A DNA stretch of 64,000 nucleotides from NCBI RefSeq assembly GCF_001277295.1, contig NZ_CP011456.1:1178001-1242000 (forward strand), written 5' to 3'. Origin of the DNA: Anabaena sp. WA102 (GTDB lineage: Bacteria > Cyanobacteriota > Cyanobacteriia > Cyanobacteriales > Nostocaceae). The notes beneath the pieces are model-generated. The model searched no databases. It was given only the letters and a program-made list of their open reading frames with translations, and was not told the DNA's origin. Below are positions 1-7,148 of this stretch, in pieces; the stretch's first letter is position 1; the number at the start of each line of letters is the position of its first letter. A program made the position numbers and the translations under genes.

Positions 1-342
1 ATAGAGAATCAGGATGTTTTCCGTCTGAACTCCGATTCCCCCAACAATCGTTCCTATCCCGAACAGCAGTCCGCCTAGTGTAGCAATTAACCTTGGACCT
101 TTTTTATCTACTAGAATTCCTCCAAAGGCTGCTGCTAGTCCAATCATGCCAATACAGATCATGAAAGTAGCAGAAGTTTGTACTTCATCCCATCCGTGAT
201 TGGCAACGAGGTCGTTTTTAAAGACACTCCAGGCATAGACAGTTCCCAAGCATAACTGGATGATGACAGCGGCAATGGTGATCATCCAACGTTTTCTTTC
301 AAAATGTTCTAATAACCTTTGCTCAGATGGATTAATGGTCAT
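1..342 (-). CDS. OFA-family MFS transporter, N-terminal part (runs off window)
   Basis: The reading frame is open from an ATG at 340-342 to the window edge (114 codons), so only the N-terminus is visible. It encodes a cytoplasmic start followed by RWMITIAAVIIQLCLGTVYA and WSVFKNDL, then at least three membrane segments with the MFS inter-helix loop (GILVDKKGPR). This resembles the oxalate/formate-antiporter (OFA) branch of the major facilitator superfamily, whose members are inner-membrane carriers of small carboxylates. The substrate cannot be told from this fragment. The gene lies outside the integrated element that begins at 1163. Family call is from pattern recognition. Confidence 0.75.
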   Translation of the reverse strand, partial: MTINPSEQRLLEHFERKRWMITIAAVIIQLCLGTVYAWSVFKNDLVANHGWDEVQTSATFMICIGMIGLAAAFGGILVDKKGPRLIATLGGLLFGIGTIVGGIGVQTENILILY

Positions 343-709
343 CGCTATTACGCTTCCTCTCTGGCAGGACTTTCACTGTAATTGATTATTGCTCGCTGTT
401 TCTACCCCTCGTAATTTGGCTAAGGTATTGTGATATGATGAGGTGTATTTCCCATAAGGTTTCAACCCAGTGTGATGAAAGAGCATTAGGCAACCAGAGA
501 AACTTTTTTTATCGTGCCAAATAGTTTTTTGCTCCGCATCCCAAAGAGGATAGACAAGACTTTAATATCTTTAACGGATTGACAATTTTTATATTATATG
601 ATATAGAGGATATCCATTGGTGACAAGTTAAAGCCTTGACACTCTCATTGTCTACCCAACACGGCTTAATTATTTGATTCTCCGGGTAGGGGTAAAGTCA
701 AAGCTCACA
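343..709. other. Intergenic, no gene seen
   Basis: AT-rich spacer upstream of the MFS gene. It must hold that gene's promoter on the - strand, but I see no convincing -35/-10 pair and no coding potential. Confidence 0.5.
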
Positions 710-1035
710 GGTGTCAACTTAAGCTCAAATCCCTACCACACCTCGTAACCTCGTTCCTAGTCTCTGACTAGGAATGCAGTTGATGAGGCTCTGCCTCTAA
801 GGGACTTCCAATTAAAAAAATACCCAAAAATTTCTTGTGGTGCGGGACGAAAAGCCCGCTAACCATCAAGGACGGGCAGGAAGGATGCCCATCCCACAAA
901 ATCGGGTAATTTATTTTTTGGTGTTCCCTAATATCATTGAAGGCAGAGCCTTCTGGAATTAATTCCCAGTCAGAGACTGGGAATGAGATGACTTGAGTTC
1001 TTTGCGGGATAGAGGTTTTAAGTTAAGCTGACACC
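710..1035. repeat. Miniature element family B, interrupted by a family A copy
   Basis: The ends are imperfect inverted repeats: GGTGTCAACTTAAGCTCAAA at the left, and the reverse complement of the right end reads GGTGTCAGCTTAACTTAAAA. Inside are the mirrored motifs TAGTCTCTGACTAGGAAT and CCCAGTCAGAGACTGGGAAT, plus GAGGCTCTGCCTC. An uninterrupted copy lies at 25972-26149 and a half copy, inverted, at 48572-48652. In this copy 801-928 is an inserted foreign miniature element. No ORF: non-autonomous. Confidence 0.75.
801..928. repeat. Miniature element family A (128 bp) nested in family B
   Basis: It begins GGGACTTCCAATTAAAAAAA and its other end, reversed, begins GGGAACACCAAAAAATAAAT. It is flanked by the 3-bp direct repeat TAA (798-800, 929-931). 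Removing it together with one TAA restores the uninterrupted sequence of the family B copy at 25972. Further copies: 45189-45311 (inverted, flanked by TTA/TTA) and a fragmented one from 47897. A TWA target is typical of some IS5-group transposases, which is an inference about the helper. Confidence 0.8.
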
Positions 1036-1162
1036 CTAAGAGTGAGACGTGGGGCTTCTGTCGGGATAGCTAAACCAAGGATAGTCAGGAAATTATACTC
1101 AAAACAGTTGGGACATGGACTTTTGTAAAATCACGAAAACCCTTATATATCATATTGTTTTT

Positions 1163-1210
1163 AATGGCTCAGGTCAGATTTGAACTGACGACCCCAGGCT
1201 TATGAGTCCC
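1163..1210. other. attL: displaced 3' half of the tRNA gene
   Basis: These 48 bp are identical to 20512-20559. From 1211 the sequence diverges from the tRNA, so this is only the tRNA 3' half from the anticodon loop to the discriminator base, and not a functional tRNA. It marks the left junction of the element. Confidence 0.9.
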
Positions 1211-1259
1211 AGAATAAAGCCAACTATATCAAGAGCTTCAGGTTGTTACATTCTATTTC

Positions 1260-1278
1260 ATAGTCAACTAATAGTCAA
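1260..1278 (+). promoter_or_regulatory. Paired ATAGTCAA motifs near attL (candidate integrase arm sites)
   Basis: ATAGTCAA occurs at 1260-1267 and 1271-1278, starts 11 bp apart (one helical turn). The same pair with the same spacing occurs near attR (20413 and 20424). Tyrosine integrases of the lambda type bind short arm repeats on both sides of the core, so arm sites are the natural reading. That is inference. Confidence 0.55.
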
Positions 1279-1417
1279 TACCTTTATTCCAAAGGACTTA
1301 TACAACCCCCTTGAGGGAATCTTGACACTGTAGAAACCAAAGCTTAGAATTTACACAGGCTATAGTCCCCAAGTCAAATTGAAAGCGGAATGTTAGTAAA
1401 CTTTGACTTAACTCCAC

Positions 1418-1960
1418 TTAGTTCTCTAAAACCTGAACTCCTTTATTGATTACTAATAGACTTTCTACTTCCCTTTTTATAGCCTCTTCTTCTTTAGGAA
1501 AGTTATCACCATATAAGCTTATATAAGTATCTCCTTGATTATTCATAACCCTAATAGCTATGTAACTATGATCTTTTGTATAGACAATAAACCTGCCATC
1601 ATACCCTACTCTATGTAGAGACTTGGCATTATACAATTCATACTTAACTTGACTACCCTTAGAAAGAAGAATACCAAAAATCCCCTTACCTAAAGCATTG
1701 GGGTTGTTTTGTAAGCATCTAAGGTATTTGTAAGTTCCTCTGTCTACTATTAATACTTCTCCTGTATCTAGTAAAACTGCATTAGAGTTAGCAGCTACTT
1801 CTATTTGGATATCAAACTCAGAAAACTTCCTAATTATAGTTTCCTTAACAGGTTCCTCTTCTTTAAATTGTAGACAGTCATTTGGTCTAGCACTAGCTGA
1901 CTGTGTAGCGGCTAGAAGTATAGCTGCTGAGATTAAAAGTGAAGTGACAAGTGATTTCAT
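1418..1960 (-). CDS. Secreted protein of unknown function (180 aa)
   Basis: A clear signal peptide (residues 1-24: a Lys, a hydrophobic run, then SASA before RPNDC) predicts export to the periplasm or outside. The mature part is about 155 residues with no family I recognise. The C-terminal stretch with IAIRV and a final charged helix weakly resembles the broken fragment at 6944-7148, suggesting two relatives in this element. It is the first gene inside attL and points toward the junction, the usual place for cargo. ATG start at 1958-1960. Confidence 0.6.
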   Translation of the reverse strand: MKSLVTSLLISAAILLAATQSASARPNDCLQFKEEEPVKETIIRKFSEFDIQIEVAANSNAVLLDTGEVLIVDRGTYKYLRCLQNNPNALGKGIFGILLSKGSQVKYELYNAKSLHRVGYDGRFIVYTKDHSYIAIRVMNNQGDTYISLYGDNFPKEEEAIKREVESLLVINKGVQVLEN

Positions 1961-2049
1961 TTAACTTACCTGGTAGATGTAATCTTATGATACCCACGTT
2001 AGTAAGTAAAATCTCACTATAAAAAGTACATAAATCTTAACATTATCCT

Positions 2050-2174
2050 AAGCAGCCTTGATACCTGAAAACTAAGTAAATAAGTGTTTCTATAATTTTC
2101 ACAGCATATCATCCTCTTGTTGACAACCTAACTACACCCCTGCTATTGTCTAAAAGGTTGCAATCATTACAAAA
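2050..2174 (+). promoter_or_regulatory. Cargo promoter module, copy 1
   Basis: This is one copy of a roughly 120-bp repeated module (others at 3075, 4079 and, degenerate, 5791). It contains TTGACA at 2120-2125, an 18-bp spacer and TATTGT at 2144-2149, a good sigma-70-type promoter, followed by the shared AAAGGTTGCAATCATTACAA. The gene at 2407 lies about 250 nt downstream. The leader holds a 22-bp near-perfect direct repeat (2181-2202 and 2226-2247, core GGTTGACTGTGATTAAGTT). Confidence 0.65.
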
Positions 2175-2406
2175 CCCAAGGGTTGACTGTGATTAAGTTT
2201 ACTCCCCTTGTACCAGCAGTGTAAAGGTTGACTGTGATTAAGTTCACGCCCATTACATTGTTACCAATAAGACTGATGTGTTGTGGTATCTCAGGAAACT
2301 ACAGCCACAGATTTACCTGGGTAGATTGCTAAAATCAAGCATTCTCAGGCTCTTATCTCTCTAAGAGTCTTGTCTTATTGTCCTTCACTATGGAGTAAAA
2401 ATTTCT

Positions 2407-2637
2407 ATGGCTAATGTTACCAGAGAGGCTTTTGATAAGATTGATCTAGGTATGTGGGAGGCAGAGGTTAAGGAAATATTTGGTGATCCAGATGATGATA
2501 ATCATGAAGATTGGGCAAACTTTATTCCTACAATTTTGATATGGGAAAATCCAGATGGCTCTAAAGTACAAGTAACTTTTTCACATAATAAAGTTACTGA
2601 AAAAAAATACATAGAAAAAGAAGAAAATTTAGAATAA
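2407..2637 (+). CDS. Small BamE/DUF3862-like protein (76 aa)
   Basis: The protein reads REAFDKIDLGMWEAEVKEIF then GDP, and later a W-containing strand and a KVQVTFSHNKV strand. This follows the pattern of the SmpA/OmlA (BamE-like) or DUF3862 fold, where a helix beginning near FDKI and GM is followed by a short beta-sheet. It lacks a signal peptide, unlike its relative at 3206-3493, with which it shares the FDKI, HEDWA/EHWA and P-T-x-x-I-W elements. BamE-fold domains often sit in envelope or inhibitor proteins, but no function can be assigned. It lies downstream of cargo promoter module 1. Confidence 0.6.
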   Translation: MANVTREAFDKIDLGMWEAEVKEIFGDPDDDNHEDWANFIPTILIWENPDGSKVQVTFSHNKVTEKKYIEKEENLE

Positions 2638-2777
2638 ATCTGTGCCTATCTGGTATACACTCCGTCCATGTTGAAAAGTGGATATTTTCCTATACCAAAA
2701 ACTATAGGTTTCAAACTAGACGGGGTTTAGTAACAAATTTATTTGAGGAAATCACCAAAATAAGTCTTAATTAAATT

Positions 2778-3068
2778 ATGGAATTTCTAGTTGCAAAGGT
2801 TGTTGGGCGATTACTTCTATTTATTTTAATCCCAATTTGCATAGCTGGTTTTGGATTTGCTGCAATTTTTTTTGGAGAAATATTTATAAGACTACCCAAG
2901 CTAGTGAGGTATTTTGGTTACTCTTTTATGGGATTACCAATGATGTATGTGTCTTTACAATTATTATTTGAAAGAGAGTTTGCTGCTGCATTATTAGGGT
3001 TCATGATAGAAGGATTAATTCTAGGGGTGTGTTACCGCATGGAAGAATTTGAGGTTAAACAACGCTGA
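2778..3068 (+). CDS. Small membrane protein (96 aa)
   Basis: Three hydrophobic segments (about residues 9-33, 44-61 and 66-84) predict an inner-membrane protein; the tail (YRMEEFEVKQR) is charged. I recognise no family. It lies 140 bp after the previous cargo gene and just before copy 2 of the promoter module, so it may be its own unit. Confidence 0.5.
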   Translation: MEFLVAKVVGRLLLFILIPICIAGFGFAAIFFGEIFIRLPKLVRYFGYSFMGLPMMYVSLQLLFEREFAAALLGFMIEGLILGVCYRMEEFEVKQR

Positions 3069-3074
3069 TAAAAG

Positions 3075-3195
3075 AAGTCCTCAATCTTGAAAACTCAGGT
3101 ACTTCCTGTTCCTCTAAATTGCACAGCATATCATCACCTTGTTGACATCTTCAGTATGCCATTGCTACTCTTTAAAAAGTTGTAAGAATTACATT
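3075..3195 (+). promoter_or_regulatory. Cargo promoter module, copy 2
   Basis: Same module as at 2050 and 4079: TTGAAAACTCAGGTACTTCC, then GCACAGCATATCATC, then TTGACA (3142-3147), an 18-bp spacer and TACTCT (3166-3171). The gene at 3206 starts 35 nt after the -10. Confidence 0.65.
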
Positions 3196-3205
3196 AAGGA
3201 TATTT

Positions 3206-3493
3206 GTGAATAAGATAAGCAAAACAATAAAATTTATACTGTTATCTGTTATTGTTTCTTCATGTTCAATATTAAATAATGTTGCCACAAAGGAAGAATT
3301 TGATAAAATTAAGAATGAGATGAGCTACGAGGAAGTTATTGATATTATGGGTGAGAAACCAAGTGATGATAACTCTGAGCATTGGGCAACTTACGTTCCT
3401 ACTGTTTGGATATGGAAAAATATGAATGGGTCTGAGGTTAGAGTTTCATTTTCTGAAGGTAAAGTTATCAGTAAAAGCCAAAAAGGTTTATAG
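3206..3493 (+). CDS. BamE/DUF3862-like lipoprotein (95 aa)
   Basis: GTG start at 3206. A lipoprotein signal (KFILLSVIVSSC, Cys at about residue 20) predicts membrane anchoring. The rest parallels the 76-aa protein at 2407: FDKIKNEMSYEEVIDIMGEK, then EHWATYVPTVWIW and a final EVRVSFSEGKV strand. BamE/DUF3862-type domains have a helix-helix-sheet fold and are common in small envelope lipoproteins. The pair looks like a duplication in which one copy kept or gained a lipoprotein signal. Role unknown. Confidence 0.65.
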   Translation: MNKISKTIKFILLSVIVSSCSILNNVATKEEFDKIKNEMSYEEVIDIMGEKPSDDNSEHWATYVPTVWIWKNMNGSEVRVSFSEGKVISKSQKGL

Positions 3494-3558
3494 ATAGTTT
3501 TACGCATTATTTGTACCATATTTCTTCATTCAGATAAAATACCAATTTAAGGAAAATT

Positions 3559-3924
3559 ATGCAGTCAAATACACCACATAAAGAATACCAAGATATTGAT
3601 CTTCAGCTAATACTAAGATCAGGGGATTCCTTTCTACCAGCACAAACAATCAAGTGTTCTCTGTTTTGTATTTACTCTAAGCCTTTTTCTCCTTACCCAG
3701 GTATTATCCAATGTGAAGCTATGGCTAGAATTGATCAGAGAGATATACTGGCGTTAGAAAAAAATGGTTATGTAATGCTAGAACCTCAAACTCAAAGGCG
3801 TGCCAGTTTTATTCATGAAGGGATAACTTGGGATGTTTATGATTACACAATGCACCAAGAAAATAAGAACTCACAGAGTATTAATTTTTTGGATTTCCAT
3901 TTAAACAAAAACACAAACCCATAA
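3559..3924 (+). CDS. Hypothetical protein (121 aa)
   Basis: Open frame with ATG 66 bp after the lipoprotein gene, preceded by AAGGAAAAT as a plausible ribosome site. The product is soluble, without signal peptide or membrane segment. It resembles no family I know, although the middle (DILALEKNGYVMLEPQTQRR) looks like an ordinary globular fold. Its place among cargo genes is the only context. Confidence 0.45.
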   Translation: MQSNTPHKEYQDIDLQLILRSGDSFLPAQTIKCSLFCIYSKPFSPYPGIIQCEAMARIDQRDILALEKNGYVMLEPQTQRRASFIHEGITWDVYDYTMHQENKNSQSINFLDFHLNKNTNP

Positions 3925-4078
3925 TAACAATAAAGTGTGTGGCTTAGATGCACTAGGTGATCAAGCAAGCTATCACAAGTAATACAACTCAATAAGGTAA
4001 GAAATTATTTCCCAGATGCAGGTAGCTACCAAGTTAGTGAGCGATCGCATTTGGGAACTTACTAAAAATCTCACTTAA

Positions 4079-4202
4079 ATAGCCCTCCACATTGAAAACT
4101 CAGGTACTTTCTGTTGCTCTAAATTGCACAGCATATTATCCCCTTCTTGACAACTTAATTACACCCCTGCTATGGTTTAAAAAGTTGCAATCATTACAAA
4201 TT
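4079..4202 (+). promoter_or_regulatory. Cargo promoter module, copy 3
   Basis: Third copy: ATTGAAAACTCAGGTACTTT, AAATTGCACAGCATAT, TTGACA (4147-4152), an 18-bp spacer, TATGGT (4171-4176), then AAAAAGTTGCAATCATTACA. An open frame runs through it from 4092 by chance, but its similarity to the non-coding copies shows that it is leader DNA. Confidence 0.7.
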
Positions 4203-4409
4203 ATGTTACAAAAAGGTCAACTCTACCGAGTGCAAGATAACTTTATGCTTGATAGCTATTTACTGTACAAAGGTACAATTACACTGAGAAGTAACAATAA
4301 ACTTATATACATCTTTGAAGAGTATGAAGATGATCTACAAGATTGGGGAGCAGCAGAAATAGATTTTGATGAGGACAGAATGAAACAACTAACCATTACT
4401 CCTTATTAA
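4203..4409 (+). CDS. Small acidic hypothetical protein (68 aa)
   Basis: I place the start at the ATG of 4203 because everything upstream in this frame is promoter module 3. The product begins MLQKGQLYRVQDNFMLDSY, is soluble and rich in Asp/Glu toward the end (EEYEDDLQDWGAAEIDFDED). The first half looks like a small beta barrel (G-x-L-Y-R-V), reminiscent of KOW/SH3-like folds, but this is only an impression. Confidence 0.5.
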   Translation: MLQKGQLYRVQDNFMLDSYLLYKGTITLRSNNKLIYIFEEYEDDLQDWGAAEIDFDEDRMKQLTITPY

Positions 4410-4452
4410 GCAAGTAAATTTTATACTCATAATTTGGTTTAAGTTTGTGCTG

Positions 4453-4482
4453 TTGACATCTTGCCAGCTAGAATTCTACAAA
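4453..4482 (+). promoter_or_regulatory. Sigma-70-type promoter of the cargo type
   Basis: TTGACA (4453-4458), an 18-bp spacer and TACAAA (4477-4482), with the context TGTTGACATCTTGCC resembling module copy 2. It would drive the gene at 4536. Confidence 0.5.
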
Positions 4483-4535
4483 TTAGTGATTAAATTCGCA
4501 TACTTTTTTACATTAATAAAATTAACTAGGGTGTT

Positions 4536-5360
4536 ATGGAAGAAAAAGCTCCTTTATTAAATTTTACCTGTGATCTTAAAACAGTTGACAAATACTCAAT
4601 TGCACTAGTGGAGGCTTTCCAAAAAGAATATCGCAAATATCTGAATAAAATAAGTCATGAAGATATAATTAAATTTCAATCTTTTAATTTTTTAAATCAA
4701 CAATATTTTGACAGAACTGATATTTTTAGTCAGGATGCTATAAATAACTGTACTGCTGTAGAATTTTTTTTACGTTTTGCTAACAATCTCAGTCAAAATT
4801 ATCATGAGTCTGCATTAAAAGGTTACTCTATTGAGCAGAGATTTACTGAGATGACTCAATATACAACTTCTTTATTATCCCAATCTCAAACAGGTAAATT
4901 TAAGGCTGAGAAGTACCTTAGTTCAACAACTTTTGGAATATATGAAAAGAGAGAAGAACGAGAATTAAGATATTATTATTGGATCGCTAGTTTAGAAACA
5001 AAACTTCTTGTTGAAGTTATCTTAATAATTAAAAAAGTTAAGGGTGAAGTTGATTCACCTCCCACTCAAGTAAATACACAAAATAGTTATTCACAACCAA
5101 ACTCCTCCAGTGATTGCTTTGTGGTAACAGCTACTTTTGGTACACCTTATGCTAAAGAAGTTATTAAGTACCGCCACTTCAGAGATAAATATTTATCCCA
5201 ATATTTATTAGGGCGTATTTTTATAGATTTATATAGTTTTTGGGGACCTAAATTAGCAGCAATAGTCAAGAAAAATCCAAGACTGAAGCTTGCTATGGCA
5301 AAAGTATTAGGTGCTGCCTCTCAGATGTTACCTGAAGTTAAAGATTATAAGTTGAAGTAA
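4536..5360 (+). CDS. CFI-box-type C-terminal domain protein (274 aa)
   Basis: Residues 1-170 form an unknown, mostly helical soluble region. A Pro/Ser/Asn-rich linker (about 173-192) leads to a C-terminal region starting DCFVVTATFGTPYAKEVI (Cys194) and continuing YRHFRDKYL and LYSFWGPKLAAIVKKNP. This matches the short conserved module seen at the end of many unrelated bacterial proteins (CFIATAAYG-type, CFI-box C-terminus). Its function is not known to me. The gene has its own promoter-like sequence at 4453. Confidence 0.65.
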   Translation: MEEKAPLLNFTCDLKTVDKYSIALVEAFQKEYRKYLNKISHEDIIKFQSFNFLNQQYFDRTDIFSQDAINNCTAVEFFLRFANNLSQNYHESALKGYSIEQRFTEMTQYTTSLLSQSQTGKFKAEKYLSSTTFGIYEKREERELRYYYWIASLETKLLVEVILIIKKVKGEVDSPPTQVNTQNSYSQPNSSSDCFVVTATFGTPYAKEVIKYRHFRDKYLSQYLLGRIFIDLYSFWGPKLAAIVKKNPRLKLAMAKVLGAASQMLPEVKDYKLK

Positions 5361-5396
5361 AAATTCTTACATCATACTTTTGAGTAGCCTTTAATA

Positions 5397-5777
5397 TTGA
5401 GAAATAAGGAAGTTATTATGGTAATAATATATATTGTTCTGGTATTTTTAAGCCTAGTTTTGGCTGGAGTAAATATAGAAGTTTTCTTCTTTTTGTCTTA
5501 CGATTTAGGAAACGTAATCAGAGGTAGGTTAAAGCTTAAAACTTTTATCAAAAGAACTGTTTTAGGTTTGCTTATTTGTCTAGTTTGTAATTTTGTGTCA
5601 GTAATTCTAACAGGAGAAATTGGGTTTAGATTTTCTGTTCTTTTCTGGTTAGGTCTTCCAGTTTTTCTTATAGTTGGATTAATATCCAATTTAATTATAG
5701 GACAGCAATTTAAGCCAAGTATGCTATATGACATAATAACAGAAGTAATAAGTAGGCAAGAGAGAAACAGACTTTAA
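5397..5777 (+). CDS. Small membrane protein (118-126 aa)
   Basis: A TTG start at 5397 and an ATG at 5418 are both possible. The ATG is preferred because the protein then begins directly with the first membrane helix (MVIIYIVLVFLSLVLAG). Three hydrophobic segments are visible (start, about 55-72, about 80-100). No recognisable family. Upstream, GAGTAGCCTTTAATATTGAG is a decayed piece of the cargo promoter module. Confidence 0.5.
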   Translation: MRNKEVIMVIIYIVLVFLSLVLAGVNIEVFFFLSYDLGNVIRGRLKLKTFIKRTVLGLLICLVCNFVSVILTGEIGFRFSVLFWLGLPVFLIVGLISNLIIGQQFKPSMLYDIITEVISRQERNRL

Positions 5778-5790
5778 ATATTGTAAAACT

Positions 5791-5875
5791 AAGTAGCCCT
5801 TAACATTGAAAACTCAGTTACTTCCTGTTCCTCTTCACCCCACAAATCATCACCATATATTAACAACTAAAAATT
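5791..5875 (+). repeat. Cargo promoter module, copy 4 (degenerate)
   Basis: CATTGAAAACTCAGTTACTT and CCTGTTCCTCT match the other copies. The second half has drifted: TTGACA is now TTAACA (about 5859), too close to the ATG at 5876 to leave room for a -10. The downstream gene may depend on another promoter. Confidence 0.5.
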
Positions 5876-6391
5876 ATGAAATTAAACACTTTATCATTAA
5901 CATTAGCTATTAGCATATCCACCTTATTTAATCTTACTTCCAAAGTAGAAGCTCAATTAGCTCCTCTTAGTATGGTTGCTGATTACAAAAGTGAAGAAAA
6001 TATATCTTTTAATATATATATCCCTTCTAAATATCTCTCAGATAAGCCTTATGAGGGCATTCTCTCATGGTTAGATGTAGCATTTGCACAATCCTATGGA
6101 ATTGCTTTTGACCATTGTAATGCTGCATTAGGTGGTTATACAAGGGCTGATAATTATAAATTTGTCTTTAGATTTTATTCTGAATACAATAAACAAAGTG
6201 TACTTGAAAGAAGTCACTCCCTCTCATGTGGTAAAGCCAGAGAATTAGCTGCTACTTATGGTTTAGTTGCAAAAAGAAGACTGCACTATGGAAGTAATTA
6301 TAATCCTTATGTATCTACACTGAAGTTAGATACTAAACCTAAAATTATTAAATTTAAAAATTTGATTCAGTCAACTTTTAAAGATAAATAA
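5876..6391 (+). CDS. Secreted hypothetical protein (171 aa)
   Basis: A signal peptide (residues 1-26, ending KVEA before QLAPL) predicts export. The mature part contains two Cys residues in DHCNAALGG and SHSLSCGKARELA that could pair. I recognise no family. Its tail overlaps a zinc-ribbon remnant in another frame (6366-6464). Confidence 0.55.
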   Translation: MKLNTLSLTLAISISTLFNLTSKVEAQLAPLSMVADYKSEENISFNIYIPSKYLSDKPYEGILSWLDVAFAQSYGIAFDHCNAALGGYTRADNYKFVFRFYSEYNKQSVLERSHSLSCGKARELAATYGLVAKRRLHYGSNYNPYVSTLKLDTKPKIIKFKNLIQSTFKDK

Positions 6392-6464
6392 TTATCCTTA
6401 CTGTGCAGAAGTTGTAAAGAAAGAAGCTAAAGTTTGTAAGCATTGTGGTAATCAATTGAATTAA
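6366..6464 (+). pseudogene. Zinc-ribbon remnant
   Basis: In a different frame from the gene ending at 6391, and ending at TAA 6462-6464, the DNA encodes NNYPYCAEVVKKEAKVCK then HCGNQLN. This is the familiar C-x2-C-type zinc ribbon (CPYCAEEIKKEAKVCKHCG-like) that ends many bacterial membrane proteins; the first Cys is now Tyr. No start codon exists in frame after the TGA at 6363, so it is the tail of a lost gene. Confidence 0.6.
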
Positions 6465-6495
6465 TGAATTTTCTCATTTATATCAGGATAAAAAT

Positions 6496-6933
6496 ATGAA
6501 ACCCATTAAACTTTTTGTTGTTTCTCTATCAGTATTATCATTTTTATTTACCACCAATAACGCTCTTGCTCAACAGAGAAATGTAAAAAGCTCCTGCCGT
6601 CTTCACACAACTGCTGGTATTATAGGTAAAGGTAGATGCACCATCAAGACTTATATGGAAGGTGATTATATTATGGTTGTAGTTTACAAATCTTGGGATA
6701 AAAGACCTGATAGGTTAAGATTAACTAATAACCCAAAATGCACTCGATGGATACCGTTTCCTTCTGAAGAAAACATTGTTACCTGTCTTGTAGAAATGAA
6801 ACTTGAAGAAGAACCTGATTGGGGTGTAGGATTTGCAGGAGAGTATGAAACCAATGGTAAAAAAGAATTTGTTTATGGTGTTGGAGGTAGTGGTTATGCT
6901 TTCTATTATAATGGACCTCTTCCTAGACCTTGA
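6496..6933 (+). CDS. Secreted hypothetical protein (145 aa)
   Basis: Signal peptide at residues 1-25 (LFVVSLSVLSFLF, cleavage near ALA-QQ). The mature protein has four Cys (SSCRLHT, GRCTIKT, NPKCTRW, VTCLVEM) that could form two disulfides in a small beta-rich domain ending in a Gly/Tyr-rich strand. No family recognised. It is the last of the + strand cargo genes. Confidence 0.55.
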   Translation: MKPIKLFVVSLSVLSFLFTTNNALAQQRNVKSSCRLHTTAGIIGKGRCTIKTYMEGDYIMVVVYKSWDKRPDRLRLTNNPKCTRWIPFPSEENIVTCLVEMKLEEEPDWGVGFAGEYETNGKKEFVYGVGGSGYAFYYNGPLPRP

Positions 6934-6943
6934 TTTCAAATTT

Positions 6944-7148
6944 TTACTCAATCAGACTAATCATCTTAGCTAACTCTAGATACTCCTTAGCCATTTCCTC
7001 TACATTTTCTTTAGTAATGTTTCCATCCTCTACTATAGCCACATCTACAAGCCCAACTGAGGTTTGTACTCTAATAGCCATATCAAAGTAAAGAGTGTCA
7101 TCTATTCCTAACTTATAGCTTCTAGCAACAAAGTATATACCCTTCTTA
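6944..7148 (-). pseudogene. 3' remnant of a gene cut by the IS
   Basis: On the - strand, 67 residues remain open, beginning KKGIYFVARSYKLGIDD and including MAIRV and an acidic helix near the end. Upstream codons to 7234 lie inside the candidate IS end, so the original start is lost. The C-terminal pattern weakly resembles the protein at 1418-1960. Whether it is expressed from an outward promoter in the IS is unknown. Confidence 0.5.

Noticed and set aside
1163..1210. A second tRNA gene at the left end
   Set aside because: Only the 3' half matches; after 1210 the sequence cannot form the 5' half, so it is the displaced att copy.
4092..4202. N-terminal 37 codons of a longer gene
   Set aside because: This DNA is a copy of the non-coding cargo promoter module with -35 and -10 boxes; the gene starts at 4203.
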